A stretch of 18,582 nt of DNA. Source: JACPGQ01 sp039798685. GTDB taxonomy: Bacteria > Patescibacteriota > Microgenomatia > Levybacterales > UBA12049. The stretch spans positions 1 to 18,582 of the forward strand of contig JBDKFM010000024.1 of assembly GCA_039798685.1 (NCBI GenBank), in the 5' to 3' direction. Position 1 is the first letter of the stretch; the number at the start of each line of letters is the position of its first letter. This document shows, in pieces, positions 14,498 to 18,582 of this stretch. The translations under genes were made by a program, and so were the position numbers. The notes under the pieces were generated by a model that was not told where the DNA came from, searched no databases, and saw only the letters and a list, made by a program, of their open reading frames with translations.

Positions 14498-14526
14498 TTG
14501 ACAGGAAATTGCGGTTGTGTTGGAAT
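14498..14526 (+). promoter_or_regulatory. Promoter of the unknown membrane protein gene
   Basis: A perfect TTGACA (14498-14503), a 17-base spacer ending in TGT (extended -10 context), and TGGAAT (14521-14526). The box ends 12 bases before ATG 14539, a leader of about 6 nt. Confidence 0.6.
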
Positions 14527-14538
14527 AGATATACCACT

Positions 14539-15213
14539 ATGTTAACCGCAAAAACATTCTTTTCACAAAGTAGTTCATCATTACACGGTGTATCGGAGAA
14601 TGTTCCGGTTTCACAACAGACAACAGATGACGGTTATCGACGTCTTGAGTTATTTCTCATTGGGTTTGCAAGTGTCTTTATCACATTTCTTTGGGTGGGT
14701 GTTTTTTCAGCAGTGCTTCAGGATAGGGCAGTGAGATTGCCATTTGCAGGAACGGGTGTTGTTGCAACAGTTGCCCGGAGTGTCTCAGATCAGGTGACGA
14801 TGTCTGCGCGTGGTGTTTCAGATGCAGGAGTGTTACTTGCTGACGCTGTGGTGTATCAGTTTACATCAATTTATGAGACTTCCTGTCTGACCCAGGGTTC
14901 ATGTGGAGGCGATTTTGCCATTTTGACGAAGCCTCTACAGGGCTCAGTCGCGACAGTTGAGAATATTGCTGAGAACTCAGATCAGGTTATAAACCTCGTG
15001 CGGAGTGCCGGATCATTTAGGATAGCTGATACGGGAGTTCAGATCGTTGCTGCTATTTCTCCTGAAAAAGTCTATGCAGACAATGTGCTTGGAGCTGCAG
15101 CAGTATCATCTGAGGTTCTCATCGAGAAGGGTATGCGTGAGTATTATCAGTATGTAGATACCATGACATTCGGAGCAATTACAGCCATAGACCCGGCGTT
15201 GACCCGGGACTAA
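14539..15213 (+). CDS. Unknown single-pass membrane protein
   Basis: A 224-residue protein I do not recognise. A polar, Ser/Gln-rich N-terminus (about 1-33) is followed by one strong hydrophobic segment (about 36-60; LELFLIGFASVFITFLWVG). The remaining 160 residues form an alpha-helical-looking, Ala/Val/Ser-rich region with few charges (VARSVSDQVTMSARGVSDAG). Two cysteines close together (CLTQGSC, residues 116 and 122) could form a disulphide, which would suit a region outside the cytoplasm. The frame is open back to 14404, but those residues look like translated AT-rich DNA, and the promoter lies inside them, so I start at ATG 14539. It is divergent from the Fic gene; whether they are linked is unknown. 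Confidence 0.7.
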   Translation: MLTAKTFFSQSSSSLHGVSENVPVSQQTTDDGYRRLELFLIGFASVFITFLWVGVFSAVLQDRAVRLPFAGTGVVATVARSVSDQVTMSARGVSDAGVLLADAVVYQFTSIYETSCLTQGSCGGDFAILTKPLQGSVATVENIAENSDQVINLVRSAGSFRIADTGVQIVAAISPEKVYADNVLGAAAVSSEVLIEKGMREYYQYVDTMTFGAITAIDPALTRD

Positions 15214-15252
15214 GCAGAAAACAAGGTTAGGCACGTTCATGTAAAAGGTAGT

Positions 15253-15367
15253 ACAGCATAGTGTGTGTTTGTGCTGTGTATTTTTGAGAAAGGAGGATGA
15301 TGTGACAAAATTATTGCAAAAAATAAAAAAGAATCTCAGAGCAGTGTTTGTGCTCCTACAGGCACAA
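15253..15367 (+). repeat. Structured leader-like DNA upstream of galT
   Basis: Contains hairpin ACAGCA/TGCTGT (15253-15258 with 15272-15277, 13-nt loop) and hairpin TTGTGC/GCACAA (15348-15353 with 15362-15367, 8-nt loop). The 11-base direct repeat GTGTTTGTGCT occurs at 15265-15275 and 15344-15354. Because the first repeat copy holds the same TTGTGC, it could also pair with GCACAA at 15362-15367, so alternative structures exclude one another. No U-run follows the second hairpin. Confidence 0.4.
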
Positions 15368-15376
15368 CCGATATAG
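15302..15376 (+). CDS. Possible 24-codon leader peptide
   Basis: GTG 15302 is preceded at five bases by AGGAGG (15291-15296, AAAGGAGG in full), the best Shine-Dalgarno sequence in the window. The frame runs 24 codons to TAG; the peptide starts MTKLLQKIKKNL and continues hydrophobic to end AQPI, that is, basic then hydrophobic. Its 3' half contains the TTGTGC/GCACAA hairpin, so a translating ribosome would affect that fold. The ATG codons just before (15297, 15300) give only two-codon or shorter frames. It may be a leader peptide for galT or a chance ORF. Confidence 0.35.
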   Translation: MTKLLQKIKKNLRAVFVLLQAQPI

Positions 15377-15445
15377 CATTGAGTATTTTGTATCTAGTAT
15401 TTAGTATTTTCTCTTGTGAGTGCTGCATACTACATACCAAATATC

Positions 15446-15451
15446 TATACT
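15446..15451 (+). promoter_or_regulatory. -10 box of galT
   Basis: TATACT ends six bases before GTG 15458, so the expected +1 is the start codon itself. No good -35 is seen (CTGCAT at 15423-15428). Confidence 0.45.
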
Positions 15452-15457
15452 AAGTGT

Positions 15458-16333
15458 GTGGCTGATTTTACTTTCCTCAATAATCCCAAATCCCATATCT
15501 GGGTTGTTGCTGCTCCGAGACGTGCGAATCGTCCGAATGAGGCAGAAAAGCATCTGACAGAATGCCCGTTTTGTGATGGAGGAGAAGCAGAGCATCAGCT
15601 TGTCTATCAAATTGGTGAGAAAGACGACTGGCTTGTACGCGTCGTGTATAACAAATATCCATTCGCGACGGTACATGAGGTCGTCATTCATGGACAGGAT
15701 CATCTGAAAAGTTTCGCAGAGTTATCAGCACCTCATCTGGAAGCGCTTTTTCACGCCTTCCAGCATCGCTACAACGAGCATGCACATCGAGGGCAGGTCA
15801 TTATCTTCCATAATCATGGTGCTCTGGCAGGTGAAAGCCTGCCACATCCACATTCGCAAATTGCCGTAATACCTGAAAGAGTGCATATTGATGCGCCTGA
15901 GTTGCGCTCCGTTCTTCCGCAGGAGAGTGTATATCGTTTTGAGCAGGAGCTGTTTTCGCTTCTTGCCCCTAAAATCAGTCAGTGGCCTGATGAAGTATGG
16001 ATCGTTCCAAAAACGAAAGGCAAGACATTTGGACAGATGACAGATGCGGAAAGAAAGGAGCTCTCGTATTTGATGAAGCAGCTTATACTGATCTTTGATC
16101 ATAGGTATAATCGTGATTTTCCGTTTAATTTTTATATTTACCCGGGGGAACATTGGTATCTACGTCTTATTCCGCGTATAAAATCACTTGGTGGATTTGA
16201 GCTTGCTACGGGAGTGTATGTGAATACACAGAAACCGGAGGAGACAATGACATTTATAAGGAAACATTTGCATACACCGGATCTAGAGAAGATTTTGCAA
16301 GAAGATCAAGCAGAGTACCACAGAACCATGTAG
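15458..16333 (+). CDS. galT: GalT-like hexose-1-phosphate nucleotidylyltransferase (HIT superfamily)
   Basis: A 291-residue enzyme of the galactose-1-phosphate uridylyltransferase family, which exchanges UMP between UDP-glucose and galactose-1-phosphate through a uridylyl-His. The N-terminus (NNPKSHIWVVAAPRRANRP) matches the family opening. A zinc-type pair CPFC lies at residues 36-39. HNHGALAGESLPHPHSQI carries the active-site HPH, with His132 the expected nucleophile. FYIYPGEHWYLRLIPR is the C-terminal HIT-repeat motif. It could instead be a relative that uses other sugars or ADP-glucose. The start GTG 15458 fits the family and the -10 box six bases before it; GTG 15416 would add 14 residues. 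A terminator follows. Confidence 0.88.
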   Translation: MADFTFLNNPKSHIWVVAAPRRANRPNEAEKHLTECPFCDGGEAEHQLVYQIGEKDDWLVRVVYNKYPFATVHEVVIHGQDHLKSFAELSAPHLEALFHAFQHRYNEHAHRGQVIIFHNHGALAGESLPHPHSQIAVIPERVHIDAPELRSVLPQESVYRFEQELFSLLAPKISQWPDEVWIVPKTKGKTFGQMTDAERKELSYLMKQLILIFDHRYNRDFPFNFYIYPGEHWYLRLIPRIKSLGGFELATGVYVNTQKPEETMTFIRKHLHTPDLEKILQEDQAEYHRTM

Positions 16334-16343
16334 CGGAGGGAGA

Positions 16344-16370
16344 AGGGCGAAAGTTAGACCTCGCCTTTTT
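16344..16370 (+). terminator. Rho-independent terminator of galT
   Basis: The stem AGGGCGA/TCGCCTT (7 pairs, one G-T) with a 10-base loop is followed by a T run (16366-16370), 10 bases past the galT stop. It lies over the last codons of the convergent HTH gene, whose coding sequence thus doubles as part of the galT terminator. The minus-strand reading has no T run, so it should work in one direction. Confidence 0.8.
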
Positions 16371-16572
16371 GTTGCATGCCCAGTAGCCAGAGGACTGCTT
16401 CTTTTCGATATCTCCTATCACCGCGCGAGTTAATTCTGATTGCCGGCAATTTACCTCTTTTTCCCCAGCGTTTGATTGTTAACGGTGAAACCCGAAGAAC
16501 TGTCGCGACTTCACGTACTGTGAGAAGATCAGGTAGGTTGTTGATTGATAGTGTTTGAGTGTTCGTAGCCAT
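16354..16572 (-). CDS. Small excisionase/MerR-type helix-turn-helix protein
   Basis: A 72-residue DNA-binding protein made almost entirely of one HTH_17 (excisionase-type) domain: LLTVREVATVLRVSPLTIKRW (about residues 16-36) is the helix-turn-helix and RRYRKEAVLWLL the wing with its following helix. Such proteins are phage or element excisionases or small chromosomal repressors. No integrase, attachment site or other mobile gene is visible here, so a chromosomal regulator is more likely. The start ATG 16572 coincides with the expected transcription start from TAATAT six bases upstream. A 17-base palindrome covers the -35 position, suggesting self-regulation. It converges on galT. Confidence 0.9.
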   Translation of the reverse strand: MATNTQTLSINNLPDLLTVREVATVLRVSPLTIKRWGKRGKLPAIRINSRGDRRYRKEAVLWLLGMQQKGEV

Positions 16573-16578
16573 GTAAAT

Positions 16579-16584
16579 ATATTA
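16579..16584 (-). promoter_or_regulatory. -10 box of the small HTH gene
   Basis: TAATAT on the minus strand, six bases before ATG 16572, predicts a leaderless mRNA. The -35 position falls inside the palindrome at 16596-16612. Confidence 0.5.
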
Positions 16585-16595
16585 ATGTTAGTCTT

Positions 16596-16612
16596 TCCCG
16601 ACTTAATCGGGA
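16596..16612. repeat. Inverted repeat, likely operator of the HTH gene
   Basis: TCCCGACTTAATCGGGA has 6-base perfect arms around CTTAA. Its centre is about 32 bases upstream of the predicted +1 (16572), where it would overlap RNA polymerase at the -35 region. One dimer of the HTH protein could bind it; this is inferred from position. Confidence 0.55.
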
Positions 16613-16749
16613 TCAATGTAGGTAAGAGTTGCTTATAAAGTAACAAAATGATACATCGCTTGTCAAGGAGGAAACAAATTTTATTGTGCAAATTACGTAC
16701 TTTAGACAACAAGTGTCGGAAATATTTTGAAAATTTACGTGGGGAGTAC

Positions 16750-17058
16750 TTAGGACTGACGAGGTTGTTGGCCGGCCAGTCCGACGTAGATTTCGATCAC
16801 ATTGCTGCTGACCCGCATGAGTCCTGTTCTAATTTTGTACTCCTGAAGTGTTTTGTCAGGCTTGTGGATCGTTAGGGTGTCTTTGATCATGGTAATAAAG
16901 TTAATGTGCTCAGGAAGAATGTCAAATACCCCCCTCTCATTGAGCGAGCTGACAGCCCATGCAGCGCCGTCATAGATGACTTTTTCACGGTTGCGTACCA
17001 TGACTCTGAGAACCTGGCTCGGTGGATGTTTTGGGTAGGATGGATCCTGATCTGGCAT
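16750..17058 (-). CDS. atpC: F-type ATP synthase epsilon subunit, N-terminal domain only
   Basis: A 102-residue protein with an extra polar N-terminus of about 15 residues (MPDQDPSYPKHPPSQ). The epsilon beta-sandwich follows (VMVRNREKVIYDGAAWAVSS, GVFDILPEHINFITMI, IRTGLMRVSSNVIEIYV). The family normally continues with a helical hairpin of about 45-50 residues that can inhibit ATP hydrolysis; here the protein ends right after the sandwich. Epsilon links gamma to the c-ring in the rotor. It follows atpD in the usual order but after a 99-base gap containing its own -10-like TAAAAT, so it may also be transcribed alone. Confidence 0.88.
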   Translation of the reverse strand: MPDQDPSYPKHPPSQVLRVMVRNREKVIYDGAAWAVSSLNERGVFDILPEHINFITMIKDTLTIHKPDKTLQEYKIRTGLMRVSSNVIEIYVGLAGQQPRQS

Positions 17059-17066
17059 AGTGTGTC

Positions 17067-17141
17067 AATTTTAAATTTCAAATGGCAAAACTCATAGATC
17101 TGATAAGAAGTGTTCTGAATGGTACTGAAAAATTTAAAATT
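17067..17141. repeat. 12-base perfect inverted repeat between atpD and atpC
   Basis: AATTTTAAATTT (17067-17078) and its reverse complement AAATTTAAAATT (17130-17141) bracket 51 bases. Being purely A and T, the stem is weak, but the arms fill the ends of the atpD-atpC spacer. The left arm contains the -10-like box of atpC (17073-17068). Confidence 0.5.
17068..17073 (-). promoter_or_regulatory. Putative -10 box of atpC
   Basis: TAAAAT on the minus strand, nine bases before ATG 17058, within the inverted-repeat arm. No -35 is seen and the area is AT-rich, so chance is possible. Confidence 0.35.
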
Positions 17142-17157
17142 AATTTCTTTGACATTC

Positions 17158-18549
17158 TCATGGCGTGAGTGCCTCTTTTGCTTCGCCGACGTAAAGGAAT
17201 TTCTCTTCTGAGAGGGAGTCGTATGTCCCACCCAGGATATCACTGACATCTTTTATCGTTGTTTCAAGAGGAACGTACTTTCCGGGTCTCCCTGTTTGCG
17301 TTGCAGCTACGAAAAAGCTCTGGGTCATATAGTTACGAAGAATTTTTGCTCTTCGGTATGTAATCTGATCGTCATGAGAAAGCTCTGACTCTCCGACGAG
17401 TGAGGCGATATGATCGAGTGACACAGCTTGTTTGAGGATTCCCTGTGCCTTGAGGGCAGTTGTGTAATGGAGCACACCTGCGACTGAGATATTGAGTGCT
17501 GAGGACGTGGAGGAAAGGATGTCAACTGCAGGGAGTCGTCCTTCCTGATAGACGTTTCGCGAGAGGATAAGACTCGAGTCAAGATAGGGGAGGACGCTTT
17601 GTACTCCCTGGTCGAGAATATCATCATTAGGAACATAAATTGCTTCGATGGTCGTGATGTTATTTTCTTTATTTGAGACAAGCCGCTCATGGAAATCAGC
17701 CATCTCTGACGAGAGAGTGGGCTGGTAACTATCCTCAGACGGGATCACATTCATCAGGAGTGAGAGCTCGTTGCCAGCTTGAGCATAACGGAAGACATTG
17801 TCGACGAAGAAAAGGACATCTTCTTTTTCCTGATCCCTAAAATATTCGGCTATTGTGAGGGCAGTAAAGCCGGTCAGGAAACGTGTTGCAGGGTTTTGTC
17901 CCATGGTACCAAAGACGAGGCTTGTATAGGGGAGTACGCCGCCTTCGCCGAGTGCCTCAAAGAGCTCTTGCCCCTCCCTTGAGCGCTCACCAATTCCTGC
18001 AAACACTGAGACGTTTTTACTTTTCTGATCAGTTTTTGAGACTTGGACGATGTTGTGGATGATCTCAGTGAGAAGAACAGTTTTCCCAACTCCTGCGCCT
18101 CCGAAGAGTCCCATCTTTCCGCCTTTCAGGAGAGGACAGAAGAGGTCGATAATCTTAATGCCTGTTTGAAGGATTTCCTGATGGGAAGGAAGGTCGCTAT
18201 AGAGTACAGGTGAGCGGAAGATCGGCCAGCTGGTATCTGTTTTGATAGGACCGAGATCATCTTTTGCTTCACCGAATAGGTCAATGATGCGTCCAAGGAC
18301 TCCTTGGCCGACCGGGGTTGCAATTGATTTCCCCGTGTTGATGACTGTTGCACCTCTGGTGTAGAGACCGGTATCGCCGAGTGCGAAGCAGTAGTAGCGG
18401 TTCATGACGCTCGGGCGGTAGACCATCATTTTGACACTTTTATCTTTCTCAAGATAGAGCACATCACTGGTTGAGGGTTGCTCTCCTATGAATTGCACCT
18501 CTATCACTTGTCCTTTAATACTGATAATCTTGCCTGAAAAGGTTGCCAT
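17158..18549 (-). CDS. atpD: F-type ATP synthase beta subunit
   Basis: The 463-residue catalytic subunit of F1. P-loop GGAGVGKT at 150-157 (Lys156), GERSREG with catalytic-type Glu188, Walker B LFFVDN (Asp250) with the following Arg254 in NVFRY, YQPTL (Tyr275) and PAVDILSSTSS (the alpha/beta signature) are all present. GESELSHDD replaces the DELSEED lever. Two usually fixed segments are rewritten: the stretch before YQPTL reads LLMNVIPSEDS rather than LLGRxPSAVG, and the usual DDxTDPAPAT loop reads DDILDQGVQS. The chemistry residues are intact, so it should be active. ATG 18549 was chosen over TTG 18582 since it gives the family N-terminus (ATFSGKIISIKGQVIEVQF) and has TAAAAT eight bases upstream. 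atpG and atpA are expected beyond the window edge. Confidence 0.96.
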   Translation of the reverse strand: MATFSGKIISIKGQVIEVQFIGEQPSTSDVLYLEKDKSVKMMVYRPSVMNRYYCFALGDTGLYTRGATVINTGKSIATPVGQGVLGRIIDLFGEAKDDLGPIKTDTSWPIFRSPVLYSDLPSHQEILQTGIKIIDLFCPLLKGGKMGLFGGAGVGKTVLLTEIIHNIVQVSKTDQKSKNVSVFAGIGERSREGQELFEALGEGGVLPYTSLVFGTMGQNPATRFLTGFTALTIAEYFRDQEKEDVLFFVDNVFRYAQAGNELSLLMNVIPSEDSYQPTLSSEMADFHERLVSNKENNITTIEAIYVPNDDILDQGVQSVLPYLDSSLILSRNVYQEGRLPAVDILSSTSSALNISVAGVLHYTTALKAQGILKQAVSLDHIASLVGESELSHDDQITYRRAKILRNYMTQSFFVAATQTGRPGKYVPLETTIKDVSDILGGTYDSLSEEKFLYVGEAKEALTP

Positions 18550-18557
18550 ATCAAGAA

Positions 18558-18563
18558 ATTTTA
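18558..18563 (-). promoter_or_regulatory. Putative -10 box of atpD
   Basis: TAAAAT on the minus strand, eight bases before ATG 18549. A -35 cannot be judged because the window ends at 18582. It fits the recurring leaderless spacing, which would separate atpD from the upstream atp genes. Confidence 0.35.
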
Positions 18564-18582
18564 AATAAATACCAATTTTCAA

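Noticed and set aside
14404..14538. N-terminal extension of the unknown membrane protein (45 more codons)
   Set aside because: The extra residues look like translated AT-rich DNA and the region contains a TTGACA-N17-TGGAAT promoter pointing to ATG 14539.
16354..16572. Small HTH gene as the mark of a prophage or integrated element
   Set aside because: No integrase, recombinase, direct-repeat attachment site or phage gene is in the window, and the flanks are housekeeping genes.
16648..16875. 75-codon plus-strand ORF beside atpC
   Set aside because: Its second half is antisense to the conserved atpC sequence, it has no SD at its ATG, and it resembles no family I know. The basic first part may be chance in spacer DNA.
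1..18582. CRISPR arrays, insertion sequences, rRNA genes and large repeats
   Set aside because: I saw no regularly spaced repeats, no transposase-like protein, no terminal inverted repeats with target duplications and no rRNA sequence in the window.

Overview
The window looks like chromosomal DNA from a small-genome bacterium of the Candidate Phyla Radiation (Patescibacteria). The evidence is the mix of genes: a compact response regulator and PAS kinase pair, a membrane-anchored sortase, a PEGA/beta-propeller membrane protein, a phosphoribosyltransferase-like protein with a GEDTSGR motif, a divergent F1 beta with a helix-less epsilon, a Fic protein and short AT-rich spacers. Composition is in the mid-40s % GC by eye and the standard code fits. 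The lineage is inferred from gene content and style; no marker alignment was possible.

Layout. 1-1051 (minus): response regulator followed by a sensor kinase cut by the window edge. 1156-5696 (plus): argS, an M16 zinc peptidase, ndk and a phosphoribosyltransferase-like gene, each with its own promoter-like element. 5700-5883 (minus): tRNA-Pro(CGG) and tRNA-Arg(CCT). 6012-6770 (plus): sortase. 6878-8158 (minus) and 8366-9385 (plus): a PEGA/propeller membrane protein divergent from mreB, with two promoters that share one palindromic -35 hexamer. 9611-13146 (plus): WecG/TagA-type glycosyltransferase, GT4 glycosyltransferase and glgA. 13349-14302 (minus): Fic protein with a C-terminal winged helix. 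14539-15213 (plus): unknown single-pass membrane protein. 15214-15457: leader-like DNA with a 24-codon ORF and competing hairpins. 15458-16333 (plus): galT-like gene ending in a clear terminator. 16354-16572 (minus): small excisionase-type HTH protein with a likely operator. 16750-18549 (minus): atpC and atpD.

Most genes seem to be transcribed singly. The strongest general signal is in start architecture. At about ten genes a TATAAT-like -10 box lies 6-10 bases before the start codon and no Shine-Dalgarno sequence fits, so the mRNAs should be leaderless or nearly so. Genes that clearly need internal or long-leader initiation (the kinase behind the regulator, mreB, the 24-codon ORF) do carry Shine-Dalgarno sequences.

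Functionally the window combines envelope and shape genes (mreB, PEGA protein, sortase, WecG/TagA and GT4 enzymes), sugar-nucleotide and glycogen metabolism (glgA, galT), energy (atpD/atpC, ndk), translation (argS, two tRNAs), and regulation (two-component pair, Fic, small HTH protein). Several proteins differ at usually fixed residues: Asn for Asp in the phosphate-2 loop of MreB, Ser for the autoinhibitory Glu of Fic, and two rewritten loops in F1 beta. I did not recognise a complete undescribed system. The best leads are the leaderless architecture, the shared-hexamer divergent promoter, the Fic and MreB substitutions, and the structured leader before galT.
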